From: Phoebastria nigripes
Taxonomy: Eukaryota > Chordata > Aves > Procellariiformes > Diomedeidae
Direction: 5' to 3'
NCBI GenBank assembly: GCA_035582835.1
Contig: JAYKAV010002766.1
Coordinates: 2,502,234 to 2,566,233, forward strand
DNA length: 64,000 nucleotides
Below are positions 12,274-25,434 of this stretch, piece by piece (positions within the stretch are counted from its first letter, which is position 1; each line of letters starts with the position of its first letter). The notes under the pieces were generated by a model, which was given only the letters and a program-made list of their open reading frames with translations, did no database searches and was not told the origin of the DNA. Both the position numbers and the translations under genes were made by a program.

Positions 12274-14195
12274 TTATGTGGGGCAAAGCAGGAACCCGGA
12301 GAAGGAGGAGTGGATGTATTCCGTGGAGTACAACCCGTTGGCCTGGTCCGAGGGCATTTGTACCCAGACTTGGTCGTTCTCCTTGAGTTCAAGCACGGCA
12401 CTGCCCGAGGCCTGGTCCAGGTAGCCCTTTTTGTACTCGTCGTAGGTGTAGGTGGCAGGCACGTTGTTCTTATAAAGCGCCACCCAAACGTTAGTCCCTT
12501 TGACATGCACATGGTAGGCAAAGTAGTAGATGCCGGATACGGGGCAGGTGAATATCCCGGTGACTGGGTTGTAGCCGTTGTGCCCGTTATACAAAGTCCG
12601 GTCAAACTTGACCGGCATGCCCGATGCCGGGAAGGGGGAGGTCAGGATGGCGGTGAAGGCTGGCGCAATCCGGGCGGAGAGCTCTCCTCGGCCATACTGC
12701 GGCTTCCCTGGCTTGCCGTTCCCCAGCACGGCCCCCTCCACGCCTCCGTCCGGCAGGTGCAGCCCCGCGATGCCCGTCTCGTCGAACACCCCAGGCGCTC
12801 CCGGTGGCCCGGGTGGCCCTGGCGGGCCCGGCGGCCCGTTCAGCCCTGGCGTTCCTGGCATTCCTGGTGGGCCGATGGGTCCGGCCATGCCGGGCTCGCC
12901 AGTCTTCCCCTCACCAGGAACCCCAGGGAGCCCGGGCTCCCCTTTCAGCCCCGGTAACCCCTGAGGCCCCATGGGACCTGCAGGTCCTTGCAAGCCTGGG
13001 ATGCCGGAGGGGCCCCTCAGCCCCGGCTGCCCCGGGATCCCACCATCCCCTTTCGGCCCGGGGCCACCCGTTAATCCTGGCACCCCTGGGAGGCCGATGA
13101 ACCCCGGTTCTCCTTTGGGGCCCGTTGGGCCGGGGGGTCCCTGTGACCCGGGCAGGCCCCTCTCTCCCGGCACCCCCGGCTTCCCCGCGAAGCCGTTTGG
13201 GCCCTGGTCACCGCGCATCCCCGGCATTCCCGGGGGCCCGCTTGGCCCCACGTCACCTTTGGAGCCAGGCAACCCATGCTTGCCTGGCAAGCCCATGGAC
13301 CCTGGTGGGCCCGGCGGCCCAATGATGCCGGCAGGGCCCGGCTCACCCGGCTCCCCGTCAACACCGGGTTCCCCCTTATCGCCGATGGCTCCCGGCACCC
13401 CGGGCTGCCCGCGGTCTCCTTTTAGGCCGGGCAAGCCCGGCTTCCCGTAGCCCGTCGGGCCCGGCAAACCAGGGAGGCCACGGATCCCGGGCTCTCCCTT
13501 CGGTCCCATGGGGCCCTGTATCCCCGGCACCCCCGCGACACCCGGGACACCGATCCCATCGATGCCGGGGGGGCCCCGGGGCCCGATGGGGCCAGGCTCC
13601 CCATTGACGCCAGGCCCACCCGGAGGGCCCATGTCGCCCTTCTCCCCCGGCGCACCTGGCAGGCCGTCGAGGCCGGGTTTTCCAACGCCGATGGGCCCTG
13701 GGGGCCCTGCGGGACCGGGAGGGCCCCCGTTCCCCCGGGGCCCCGGTAACCCTGGCTTCCCCACACCGTTTTCACCCTTCATCCCTCGCTCTCCGCGGGG
13801 ACCCGGCTCTCCTTTTGGGCCAGGCTCGCCCCGAAACCCAGGCAGGCCAGGGCCGCCCTGGGGGCCCGGCTTCCCGTTGACTGAGATGCCGGCTGGCCCC
13901 GGCAGCCCCGGGGGGCCGGGCAGTCCTCTTGGCCCTTGCTCTCCTCGCATGCCGGGCTCGCCCTTGGCTCCGGGCATCCCTTTCATACCCGCCTTTCCAG
14001 GGAGTCCTGGGATGCCGGGTTTCCCAATGCCCGAGAAGCCAGGGGGCCCAGCAGGCCCGGGCTGGCCGTGCATTCCTGGCTTCCCCGTGCCCGGCTTTCC
14101 TGGGTAGCCGGGGGGCCCGGGGGGTCCGCGCGGGCCGGGCTTCCCTGGCGGTCCTGGCTCCCCTTTGAGGTCCATNGGCAGCAGCGGCGGCATGT
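12274..14195 (-). CDS. COL8A2: Collagen alpha-2(VIII) chain, main exon (triple helix and C1q domain)
   Basis: Short-chain network collagen of Descemet's membrane and vessel walls. This exon codes residues 56-695 of the predicted 695-residue chain (human 703). The splice acceptor reads CTCTCCACAG then ACATGCCG, joining in phase to the exon at 19890-20055. The Gly-X-Y helix spans about residues 67-524 and has eight interruptions (for example [44 protein letters not shown]), as is known for type VIII chains. The C-terminal NC1/C1q domain covers about 562-695, with [34 protein letters not shown] and a final FSGFLLCPT before TAA (12274-12276). The single N at 14176 is the third base of a Pro codon and does not change the protein. 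COL8A1 is excluded by the sequence of the N-terminal exon and by the TEKT2/ADPRS/TRAPPC3 neighbours. A single large exon for helix plus NC1 is the family's usual gene structure. Confidence 0.98.
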
Positions 14196-17100
14196 CTGTG
14201 GAGAGAGGAGACATGGAGCTTTACTGGGGCGGCGGTGGATGGAGGAGCGTGCCTGGTGCGTGATGCCCTCAGGGTGTTAAAGCCAGGGCCTTCAGCACTG
14301 CCTGGGTCTGTACTTGCAAGAGTGCCCTCCTCTAGAAATGGTTTTATTTAAACATGGCCACAGTGGCTTCCTGGGCCACCACATCAGCAGGACTGTCTTG
14401 AGGCAAGACCTTGGCCAGAGCCCAGGGTACTAATTCAAGCCTTACTCCATCCATCCCTCCACAGAGGATGTCAACAAGACCAGCAATTGCCATCGGCTCT
14501 AGCAGTGTTGTTTTGTGATGACCTACTGCGGGTTTTTTTTAGGAGCTGAATTCAAACCTCCCGCTGCTTCACTTCCCAGCAGCCTTGAAAGCACCGTGGG
14601 ATTCAGTCACTCCTGCCTGGGCTCAGCCGAGAGGATGGTGACAGAGGGAGCCAAACCTGAGGATAATCCCTTCACCCCATCCGTTGAGTCCAGGGCCTCG
14701 GGAGACCTTTAATCCTTTTGGATTAAAAAGAAAACTCTTGGACATGTACTTGAGAGACCGAAGAGGTGATTCGTGTATGGGTTAAGACATGCCTGCGGTG
14801 CTCACTGGCTCAGCTCCCGTGTCCAGCAAGGCAGAGAAAAACTCACCAAAAAGAAAAAAAGCGCTGAGGATGGAGAAAAAGCCAATAGCTGCAAGGGAAA
14901 CGCAACCTCAGTTACATCCAAATGAGTCAGCCCAGCTGGGAATAGGCCGTAACCACTTGACATTTAAAGAATTTATAGAGGTTTTTTGCAAACGGATATA
15001 AGAAAGAAACTAATGGGCTGAGAGACTACAAAGCTGAGGAGAGCCAGATTACATGCCCACCGCAGCTCAGTACTTGAAGTGCAGACGTGAGCATAAATAA
15101 CTCCTTGAGGCCGGCCCAGGCAGCGTGTTGCTTCCCACGTGACACCGGGAATGGGTGAGAAAGAATAAATCTGACAAACTTTTTTTTGGGAAGCTTGAAA
15201 TGAAGGAAATACTTGGCAGTCGCACGTACATGGGACTATGATGAGAAATGCAAAGGGCAGAGGAAAGGGCCTTGACACCTTGGGCAAATTTTAACCAAAT
15301 CTGCCCAAAGTTGAACATTCCAGTCAGGAACAGATCTGTACGGGCAAGTTCCCGGGATGGGAATGGATCCCGTCTGGGATGGGAGCAGAACCGGCCCATG
15401 GCATGAGGCTGTGTGCCCCAGCATGGCACTGAGGAGGAGGCAGGGGGGTCCCTGAGGTCTGCCAGCCCAGCCCCCAGCCTGGGCATTCAGCGAGCTGAGC
15501 CGGGCCTTGGGAGCACGGCCACCCGTAGGGCCAGGATCCACCACCACAGAGATTTTCTCAGCCAACGGGAAAAGATTAGGGGAGATTTGAGATACGTGAA
15601 AAGAATAACTGCGGCAGCAGCAGGCATCATTCCCGGCGCATCGGGGCAGCTTTACCTTTCCTAAGCACAGCAATTAGCTCTGGCCATTTCCAAGCCTGGT
15701 GCCTGCTTGTTTTTCTTTTGGTAATGGAAACATTTTCAGAGCTTATCTACATATCGAAGCCTGGCCCGCATCCTAGGCTGTAATAGAGGTCACTTGGCTG
15801 TGGAAATTAAGGAAATACTTGCCTGTCATGACATTGCCACTGGATTTCTGCAAACCTCCTACTCCTCACCCCAGAAAATGGTGTGGGAAAGAAGGCAAGG
15901 GAGATGTGAAGTGTCGCACTAAAGCAGATTTCTGGGGTTTGAATTCTGGAAAAATTTTTCTCCAGAAAATTATTTCAGTGTGTTTTCTCCCCCTCCCCCC
16001 CCCTTTTTTTTTCTTCTTGCAATGGTTTGAAAAGAATTAGTTTTCTAGGTCATTTTGCATGGAATCAGAACAAGGATCTACAGCTGAGCCCACGAAGGAA
16101 GGAAAAAGCACACACACACTCTCACACAAGGCAGTGAAGAGAAACGCCAGGCGAGAGCTGCCAACTTGCAGGCGGCCAAAAAAGCAGACGGGAAAACCAA
16201 ACCGGGGAGGTTAGCAGAGAGAAACTGGGACATTGCAGCCCCAGTGGTATCCAATTTCAAAAGACCATGTCTTACCACAGACGCATGTCTCGGAGCTCTG
16301 CATTTCACAGCAGCAGCATGGGGTTATGTGTTCCCCTCGAAGCATGAACAAAGCTGCCATGAATGCTAATGCAAAGAGCCAGCTGGGGCAGCAGGAAGGG
16401 GAAGGAGCAGGCATGGCCCCTGAGAGCTCTTGCCTGGGCACCACAGAGCTTTTCACCTCCTAAGGGGCATGGACATGTCCGGGNGGATCCTGCAGCCCCT
16501 CTGGAGCTGCGTTCGTCCCAGTAAGGACCCCTGCACGCCTGGAGGAGGGACCTGCCAGCGCGGACTGGCTGGCAGAGGAATAATCCAGCAAGATGGGAAG
16601 TGGTTCCCAGCCACGAGCATTCAGCAGTAGGTCTGGCCAGTGCGGCCGGATGACACTGCAGGAAGGAGAGGTTGGCTGCTCCATGGCAGCGCCTGGCTGA
16701 GCTCGTTCCAGCACTGCTGCCAAGCCCTGTCTCGTGAGAGCGAGTTTCACAGGCTCATACAGACATTGCATGGGACCAGCGTTGCTGCATCTCTCATCCC
16801 ATCTTCCATTGCAGCGGGTGCCCCAAGCCGCACGGGGAGGCTCAGTGCAGGAGATGCTCAGCGCAGGACCCAGCCACAGCCCTCACAGATGGAGCTGCCG
16901 TGCAAGGGGATGGCAGTGACATGAGAGCAGACTGCAGAAAGAAGCATGGAAGTGGCAAATGAAGTTTCCCCATTAGCAGGAGCTGAGGGACCTTGGAGGC
17001 CTTTTGGCCACATGCAGCAAGCAGCAGCCCCGCAGGGATCACAGGACTGAGTCTCTTGAAAAGCAGCAGGACTTGTGGGCCACCTGCTCTGGGGACGCTG

Positions 17101-19889
17101 GGCAGCAGCAGCCCAGGTACTGCCCAGCACCTTCCTGCTCCCGCCTCCTGGGCAGCGCAGCCCTGAAGGCAGAGGTTGGGCCTTGGCTCTCCACTGAGCT
17201 TGCCCAAGCCCGGGGAGGTGAAAAGCGCTTCTTTACCTTTGCAGCTGAGGCTGCTGCCCCAGGGTGAACCCTCTGTACTGTCACTGGAGAGGAACTCCAC
17301 CGCTTGCCTGGCACAAACCGCCGCCCCGGGCATCGCCTGTGCCTTATCGGTGCCCCGAGCTGGGGTGCCGCTGGCTTGGCTCCGGGCATGCAGGGGGAAA
17401 TGCTGGGCTCCCTGAGCCCCGGCCAGCACCCAGCAGCAGCTTTACCTAGCTGCAAGCTGCATGGACATGGTTTTAACCAAGCCAAAATAAAACCCAACTG
17501 TGCAAATACCTGCTTAAATGCTTTTAGCATTTTAGCATTTAGCAGCATCTCCTGCCCAGAGCTGCCTCCGTGCTCCTGGGGAGTCTATTTTTGGGTCAGA
17601 AGAGGTGTCTGGCACCCTGATGAAACCAGCCCTGTCTCTCACTAGATGGCACCCGCAGGCCGGGGAGAGCCCCCGCAGCCCCGGGGCCTTGCCTGGCCCC
17701 TCGGGTGGGGGTCCCAGCCCCTCAGGCGGGGGTCCCAGGGCCAGGCTGGGGCAGCGCCAGGGGGGCCCCGCACAGCTCCCCGCTGACTCGGAGGTAACCC
17801 GCGGGGGCACGGCACGGCCCTGCGCCATCGCAGCGAGTCAGCTGAGCTCCCTGAGCAGGGCAGAAGGCCAGCAGGGATTTTCCTTGCCAAATTAGAGGTT
17901 AAGCAGAGATGGGAGCTCGGTGGGATCCAGGAGGCACCAGCTTCCCCAGCCACCTCCGTGTGGCCCCGCAGCTGGTGGCTCAGGCTGCAGCTGCCCCCCT
18001 GCCTGCATCTCCCTGCCTGCATCCCCCTGCTCATCCTCTCTTTCCCAGGGGTTTTGGGAGAGTAATGTCCAGAGGACTCCTGTGCTCTGCCCTGCCTCAG
18101 TGTCTTCTCTAACCCATGCCCGGTCTAACCTGGCAAAGCTCGCACCCAAACCGCACCTTGCAAAGAGCCCGGCACACTCACGCCTCTCTCCGCCATGGTT
18201 AACAGGCAGTGCTGCTCAGAGGCAGTGCAAGCCGCTCCAATGCATAGGAAGAAGGGGAAAAAAGAAGGAAAAACAGCAGGGAGATATTTGAATCCAGTCC
18301 CACCAGCAGCTGAAACGTTCCTGTGCTACGCTGGAAGGTTTTGTCTCTGGCTGGGATTCAGGGAGCAGCTTTACAACAGCTGGGAAGGGGGCAGGGAGGC
18401 GGGGGGGCTCGTAGCATGCTTAGGCTCCAGGTTTTGCTGTGTGTTTTCTGACATATGTGCTGAGCTGAACTCCTGATAAGCCATTCAGCCCAGCAGTAAA
18501 TCAGCCACCGGCAGCCAAGCCTTCTCCAGTTTCTCCTCCCAGAGCCAAGACTTCGGCTCCCTGGAGGGTCCGGGTCTGCGCGAACCCACAGGGAGGGCTC
18601 CGGCAGCTCTTCCCGAGGGCCAAGAACCGACCTGGCGGGTCTGGGCACCCAAGCCCCAGCACTGCCCCATCCCGCAGTGTTGCCAGCAGTGGCTGGCCCT
18701 GGGAAGAGCATTGGGGACCGCTGCGTTTGGTATCAAGGAAAGGGCTCAGACCCTCCCCTCCATCCCCCTCTTGAGTTGAAGATACTGTGCTGCTGCTACC
18801 CTGGGTGCAGTGATGGTCACGTGCTCCTTGGGAAGGTGCTGGGGGCTCGCTTGGCAGAGGGATGCCCTGATGGGCCAAGAAGTGCCAGAGAAACTCAGTC
18901 ACACTCAACGCTCACTGTTTGCAAAGACCCCAAGTTCCTGAGCAGTTCCCCAGGGTGTGTGTAATTAACACACACTAATAACCCCCCGGTGTGGGGCACT
19001 GATGGACCCTCCTCTGCCTTCTAACCTTCAGGACCTGCGGCCAGGGCTGGGCATAAAAGGAGCCCTGGGCAGGCACTGGGGGACTACAGCGAGGGCAGGG
19101 GATGGTGTGCGGGCAGGGCGGGTGCTTGTGAAAGGCTGGGGCTGGGCTGGAAGCGGTGCAGGAGGCCTGGCTGCATGGAGCAATGACCTCGGCACCTCTG
19201 CCCCTCCGTGCGGCACGTGTTGCTCAGTGGGGAGTGATTTAACATGTGTGGAGTTTCTGGTCGCAGCTCTCCGAGGGAGGAAATGTCTCTCTTCTGCTCT
19301 CCCCTTGCTAGGCTGGGTCTCAGCTCCGGCCTTGGCCCTCTTTCCTTTCCTAGCTGGTGTGAAATGCAGACAGGGAAAATGGAATAGGTGGAGGAGTGGA
19401 AAAAGCCTTGCAGGGACAGCTCAGGTTTAACAGCGGTGAGAGGGGGAGATGGCAAGCGCCAGGGCTCCTGGGACTGAGCCTCAAAGCTACGGGCAAACAC
19501 GCAGGAAGGGAGGAGGAGGAGGAGGGGAGCAAAGGGCTCGTGAGTCCCCTTTGTGCACCAGCTTCCAGATTGACCACCCAAGGGTGCTCACCCAACCCCA
19601 GCCCGAGCAAAGGGCTCTACTTCTCTGCTGAGCCTCTCTGTGCCTGTCCTTGTCTTTCTGCAATGGGTTAAGGAGACAAACGGCCCCTCCGTGCTTGGCC
19701 AAAGATGCCTTGGACAGCAGCACCCTTGGCTATGCCAGGTTGCTCCCCGGGAGCACCGACCCCGAGGGTAAGGGGATGACAAGTGCCTGATGGCTGCAGG
19801 ATGCTGCAGCACCTTCCCGCCATGCCAGCAGGTCTCCCAGGCAGCCACGGCCTCGTGTCCTCCCACCCCCCGCAGAGCGCATCCCTTAC
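14196..19889 (-). other. COL8A2: COL8A2 intron between the two coding exons
   Basis: 5.7 kb intron with donor GTAAGG at 19889 downwards and acceptor CACAG ending at 14196. It contains no supported gene. A GGA-rich stretch lies near 19503-19530, and a palindrome GGACATGTCC at 16471-16480, one N before 16485, matches a single p53-type half site. Several long open frames in 16.8-19.6 kb are stop-poor GC-rich artefacts. Confidence 0.85.
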
Positions 19890-20055
19890 CCAGGTACTGC
19901 CCTTTGCCTTCGCGGAAGGGGGGTCCCAGGGGTCCCTTCACCATGGGCTGCATGTACTTCACTTGGGCATAGCCCGCCGCGCCTCCTCCTGCCGCCGAGC
20001 GAAGGCCGACCACCATCACCACCACCACCAGCAGTGCCACGGCGTCCGGCAGCAT
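19890..20055 (-). CDS. COL8A2: Collagen alpha-2(VIII) chain, first coding exon (signal peptide and NC2)
   Basis: Codes residues 1-55. The ATG (20053-20055 on plus) starts a hydrophobic segment [18 protein letters not shown] that is a clear signal peptide, followed by a short Gly/Ala-rich stretch and the conserved NC2 segment [19 protein letters not shown] and REGKGQYL. The last codon is split (G then AC in the next exon), giving ...QYLDMPPLLP. Donor is GTAAGG. The exon also holds 17 nt of 5' UTR up to an acceptor at 20073-20074 (CCACAG on minus), so transcription starts further upstream. An in-frame upstream Met lies in the intron and is not used. Confidence 0.96.
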
Positions 20056-20072
20056 CCTGGTCCCCACTGCTC
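20056..20072 (-). other. COL8A2: 5' UTR part of COL8A2 exon 2
   Basis: Seventeen bases between the intron acceptor (AG at 20074-20073 read on minus) and the ATG. Context before the start is GGGACCAGG, with A at -4 and a modest Kozak fit. Confidence 0.8.
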
Positions 20073-23000
20073 CTGTGGACAAAGCGACAGTGAGAGCAGG
20101 CACCCACGACCCCCGTCTGCACCCTAGGTCCCGCGAGGATCAGCCGGGAACCTGGGAAGGATCCTGGCGGGAGTGGGACTCCCTCCAATTTGCCTTTTTC
20201 TGGACCACAGTTGCCCTGAACGCGTTACTCTTCCCGACATGCGCTGGCTGGGAGATGCACAATAAATACACGGTTTATGAGCAGTAACTAACCACGGGCA
20301 CCCAGCAGAGCCTTACAGAGGCTGCCCCAGTACCTGTTTGTCTGGGGTTATGCCCACATCAGGCTTCCCTTATATATTTTTAACATATGTAAGAAGAGGG
20401 GGAAAAAAGGCAGGATGAAAACCACAGCCTTCTGAGCCGAGTGTTGCTGTCGCATCTCCCAAGCAAGCTGAGTCTCCTCTAACAAAAGGCGTGTGCGCTC
20501 TGGCCGTGGCTCCCGCAGGTGGCTCGGGCTGCCAGCGCCGAGCCCTGCCTGCCCCAGGAGCGGCTGGGTGGCTGCTGTGTCTCCCGGTGGGTGCTGGACC
20601 AAAATCACGATGTTGGAGCCCAAGACTCACTGTGGTTGTGGCTCAGCTGTGGCACTTTGCGGGCTGCGATGGGAGCTTGCTCGGACAGCAAAGGATGGGA
20701 GCCCTTGGCTGGGAAAGCCCAGAGGAGGGCTGCGGCACTTGGGAGCAGCAGCCTCTGCCTTAAGTGCCTGTTTATTTGAAATAAATACCCTCTATAAATA
20801 TACCTTTCCTCTAGCAACTTTTTCTGTGCCAGCTCCATGCACAGAGCTGCAAACAGATTGATTTGCAAAGAACATTTATTTTCGGAAGCTTAAATAACAT
20901 GTGATGCCAAAGAGCTTTGCTGGTTTTCCTCCTTCTCGCAATAATTGACCCGTGGTGGTTCTTAATGAGAATTAAGCTCTCTGCCTCTCTCGCTGGGGAG
21001 CAGGGGCAGGGCTGCTGCGCGCCAGGATTTGATCGGAATTTCCTGAATTGCTTTTGCTGAAGCAGCAATGAAAAAAAAGCTGCAGCCTGGAGAAAAAACA
21101 ACCCCCAAAAGCCCCCAAATTAAAATAAAATCAAAGCAAATTAAGTAAAAGGATGGGGGAGCCCTGGCATGGGATTGTTCCCGATGCTACAAGCACTGGG
21201 CAGGTTGTCGGAGGTCTCCAGTGATGAGGCAGCCTTGACTGCTGCTCTCCTGCCCGGTAAATGCCCACCGAGCTGGGCCGCTTGTGCTCCCCACGCCGGG
21301 CTGTGCTCGGGGCTGTGCACGAGCTCGCTGGCCCTGGCTGCAGCCCCAGGGCGGGAGGGGACCGGGACAGCTCTGCTGCCGGCGGCANGACGGAGCCCGG
21401 ACCCTGTGAGGATGCAGGCGGCCACGGCAGATGCTGGGAGAGGAGCTCTGCTCTGCCCATCCTGCCGGAGCCGGCAGTACCGGTGCTGTGCCGTACCCAC
21501 CACGGCACCTGGAGGGGAGGCCACGGCCAGGCTCCTGCCGCGCTGGGGCTCGGGCAGGCACAGCCAGGGACACGCATGACAGCCACCATCAGCCTCCTCG
21601 GCGGCACGGAGAGGGCCTTGCCGGCATTATTGGTTTTCTGTCTTTGGGGTCGAGAAGAGGAACGCTTATTTTTATGAAGCATTATTTTACAAAGATTTGT
21701 TTAAGGGAAAAAGAATCCCATTTTAAGGGATTGCAGCTGTAAAAATACAGTTTCTGCTAAATAAAAGGAGAACAAACCCCTGAATCAGCTGTTTATTTGT
21801 TTTCCTTACCTGGTATGACCCCTGCGCCTCCATCTCTAACTCCCTGCCTTCCCAGCTCTCTCTTCTCCCACCTGGGCTTTATTCACCCCTGCTCCTCCCC
21901 TCGACTGGGGTGTTTTCACAGGATGCTGCTCATTGCTCCAATGAGCCCACGCCATGGGAGCAGCACCCTGGGGTGGCTCAGCCCCTCGCTGCTGGGTGCT
22001 GCGGAGCATTTGCAAATGTCCCCCTGTCCTTCTGCGGGACCTTGTCCCTTGGAGAGACACGGGACTGGGGGGAAACCATAGCCAGAGGGAAGGGAGAGGG
22101 AGGACAATGTGATCCCTCTGCTTTGGCTCCGGCCGCGCTTTCACTGTGCGCTGGATGTGAAATCGAGTCCCCCTGCTCCGTGCTGACCGTCTGTAACCCG
22201 GCGTCTCCAGACACAGGCTTAGCTCCTGCACGTTCTCCCTTGGTCCGGACGGGTCATTCCACCTGCCCCCGCTCTCCCAAGGGGCTGCGGGGGCAACGCG
22301 GGGGGAGTCTGGCCTGAGACCCCCCAGGCACATGTCTCCATCCCTCAAGGAAAAGGGGTCTCTGGGGCTTTGCCATCCCCCGCGGCACTGCCCGGCACCG
22401 GGGCAGGAGGCCTCACGTTACCCGGGCTCTCCAGGCAGTGATTTAATAAGAATAAAATGGAAACATCTGGAGTCGCATATGATGGATAAAGTGTGCACAA
22501 CGTGTCTGTGAAGAGGCTCTTTCATGCCTGAAATCTCCTGCGTTATGAAATGATAATTAATCACAATGAGCAGCCATGCAAACTCTCATCTTCCAGGGCA
22601 GGTTGCAAACGTCGGCTGATTCATGGTGTGGACGGGGCCGCTGTGCCCGTGACACCTACAGCCGGGTGTCGCCTGCCCGTCCTCCTACTACAGAGCCAGG
22701 GGCCGGGAGCCGCTCCGGTATGGCCAGCAGAAATCCCACAAGGAGTTACTTTCTTCCCGCCTGGAGCAGGGGAGGTGCTCTGGGGGCTCCCGAGCGCAGC
22801 CCCTCCTGGCCCGGGCGCTGCGGGACGGGGCTCACCCCACTCTGCTGCCTGGGCACCATGGCCGGCTCCCGGGCACGGCGGTGCAACGCCGGGCTGGGCA
22901 CCGTGGCCGGCCGGGCTGCCATCCTTCGGAGGCAGCTCCAGCCCCCCCGGCACAGTCCGGCAGTTGGACCACCACCGCTCCTTGCAGAAAATCCAAGCCC

Positions 23001-23639
23001 AGCAGGAGCAGCTGGGCCAGGAGAGTTCATACAGGGGGAGCGCTTGAGGGGTCTGGCGACGCGGTGCTGTTCCCCCACGACGCTGGAGCAGCGACGGGGC
23101 TCGGCAGCACCACGCTGCTCGGCCCCGGGGGGAGCGAGGGCCCGACCCGGCTGCAGCCGGTGCGGTGGCGCGGCACGGAGACCCCTGGCACGGCTTCAGA
23201 GCCCGCCACCGCCGCGCTAACTGTGCAAGTGTCTGCTCCCCTGGCAGTCGGTGAGCAGACGTGTTAAAAACCCCTGGCACGCAATGAAAGCTCTGGGAAA
23301 AGGAAAAAAAATCTCACACTTAAAGCATGAGAAAGGAGACAAGAAATGTCACCTTGTTCTCGCAGGAGCGCGGGGGCTCGGGCAGCCGGAGCCTGCGCCA
23401 CCCCTGTCGCTCCAGAAACAGTCTGTGGCTTGTGCTGCTCGGCCTGGCAAGCTTCCCGGTGCGCTCCCGGCACGCAGCTCCCGGCCGTTCCCAGTGGAAG
23501 GGGGCTGCTGCTGCCCCGCACCGTCCCCCTCTCCCCGCAGCACCCGTGTCAACGCTCCCGGGCACGGCCCTGCCCGCAGACCGGGCGACTTTCCTGCGAG
23601 CAACACAGCCGCGCGCTTCCCCCANGCACACAACCAGGG

Positions 23640-23835
23640 GCTTGTGCGCGGAGCTGCAGCTGATTTATGGCCCCTGTTATTTAAATATTAATTATGGGCC
23701 TGGCAGGCAGGCACCGCGCCTGCTCCCTTCAAGGCTAATTATTTTTTAAGTCAATATATGGGATCCACGGGGGATCTGTGATTGCGGTTGAAGGTCAGTA
23801 AAATGGAGAACTTGTTTAAACCCTGCAGTAAAAGC
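23640..23835. promoter_or_regulatory. AT-rich island in COL8A2 intron 1, candidate enhancer
   Basis: Sharp drop in GC inside very GC-rich surroundings, with homeodomain-like TTATTTAAATATTAATTA and TAATTATTTTTTAAG blocks. No coding or repeat explanation is seen. Enhancer function is inference only. Confidence 0.3.
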
Positions 23836-24004
23836 ACAATCTGTGCGGGGTGTGGCGTGCCGCTTGCTGGCTCTGGCCCCGGCTCCGTCACCGCATCAAA
23901 CCCGGGGCCACACCAGCCCCCACGCAGGTTTGCAGGGGCACAGGAATGAGCCAGGATGGGGCCTTCGATGCGCTTCAACCGCATGCCCAGGCTCACCAGC
24001 GTGG

Positions 24005-24037
24005 CCCCATCCCCGTCCCCGTCCCCATCCCCATGCC
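24005..24037. repeat. (CCCCRT)n hexamer repeat
   Basis: Five to six units of CCCCAT/CCCCGT. Differences between units are C/T or G/A transitions at CpG. Confidence 0.85.
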
Positions 24038-24713
24038 ACACACTGGGAGCGCAGGGCACGGGCACCACCTCTGCAAACCGCAGCAGAAGCTCACCCCGGG
24101 CTGCCGGTGAGCAGCGGTGAGCACCTCGCATGCTCGCCTGGCTCGGGTGGACGCTGCGAAGAGAAAGGACCAAGAAAGCAGCCGGCGCGTGTGGGTGGGC
24201 TGGAGCAGCGCGGGTTTGGACGCTGCTGTGTCCCATCGAGCCGCTCCATCCTCCGGTCATTTACAGTGAAAAATAAAGCAGGGAGGTTTTCCAAGCCCAA
24301 CACGGGGCTGGACTGACTCCAGTGGGAGGTAGATGATTTGGTTTGCACTACACATGCTTTAAAAATAATAATAAAACCAGTCAAAAACGAAAAGTGAGCT
24401 ATTGAAACAGAGAACGAGCACGTTGTTTCCGTAGGCTGGGCTGCAAAAGCCAAAGGCATCAGGCAGCAGCTCGGCTGAGCAGCGCCGGAGTGCGCAGGGA
24501 GAGTCTTGGCAGAAGCCGGTCCTTAAATGCATGACACCTGATCCCATCCAAAAGCTGCTGTACGCGCCGCACGGACCCGGAGCCTCACCCGCCCATCAGC
24601 AGAGGGAACAAGAAAACATTTTCCTTGACGGAAGAAAAACACCCCACCCCATCTGCAGGCAGCCTCCTGCCACCCCTGCAGTGCCCGCGCCTGGCCCCTG
24701 CACAGAGCAGGCT

Positions 24714-24836
24714 GGGCATGGCACGGCACGGCACGGCACGGCACGGCATGGGATGGCACAGCACAGCATGGCATGACACAGCATGGCACAGCACGGCATT
24801 GCACGGCACGGCATGGCACAGCACAGCACAGCATGG
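24714..24836. repeat. GGCAC pentamer minisatellite
   Basis: About 24 tandem units of GGCAC with variants GGCAT, AGCAC, AGCAT and GACAC. The left half (24720-24748) is nearly pure GGCAC. Its period of five explains the overlapping long open frames on both strands here (CRAVPCRA- and GTARHGTA-type peptides), which are not genes. Confidence 0.92.
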
Positions 24837-25434
24837 TGCATCGCCCTGCGGCACAGCCCCGCGGTGCCTTGCTGCGAGTGGTGGCTGCGTCCATCTGTAT
24901 TGGTCTGGTCCAGGCAGGGGTTGCAGCCAAATTAACTCCGAGGCTGGGGGCTCCGTGCTAATTAACTCCTGCTGCGATAGCAACTGCTGCGGAGGCGGGC
25001 GGGGGCCGGAGGGCTGAAGGAAAGGCCACGGGCCAAGCCGCTCTTGGTAGCCGCAGGCCAGCCAGCACGTGCGCNGCTCAGGGCGGCCGTGCCGGGCGCA
25101 GGAGGGGAGCTGGCGCTGGGGGGACGGCGGCGGGGGTGGCTGCTGCGGCGGGAGGAGCCTGGGGATGGGTGCACAACACGAGGCAGTGGGACGCTGGGCT
25201 CTGCTCGCTCTGCCGGTCGTAAAACAGCTGGTTTGCAGGCAGCTGCTAAAGAGCTTGCTGCAAAACCGACCTGGGTATTTCTCCCTGTCTTGACTCGCCT
25301 CCCGACATGCCTGAGCCATCCGCGATGTGCAGAGAGCGGGGAGCGTGCGGGAACTGCACCCTGCCCCACACGCGGCCAGGTGATGCCCTGCATCGGTGTC
25401 AGGCCAGCACTTGGCCATGGTAAGGGCCTGTGCG

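Noticed and set aside
13508..14107. Plus-strand collagen-like open frame with Gly-x-Pro pattern
   Set aside because: It is the reverse complement of the COL8A2 exon; Gly (GGN) and Pro (CCN) codons are mutually complementary, so a collagen repeat produces a Gly/Pro pattern on the other strand.
16465..16485. p53-type site GGACATGTCC
   Set aside because: Only one clear half site; the neighbouring word does not fit, and such decamers are expected by chance.
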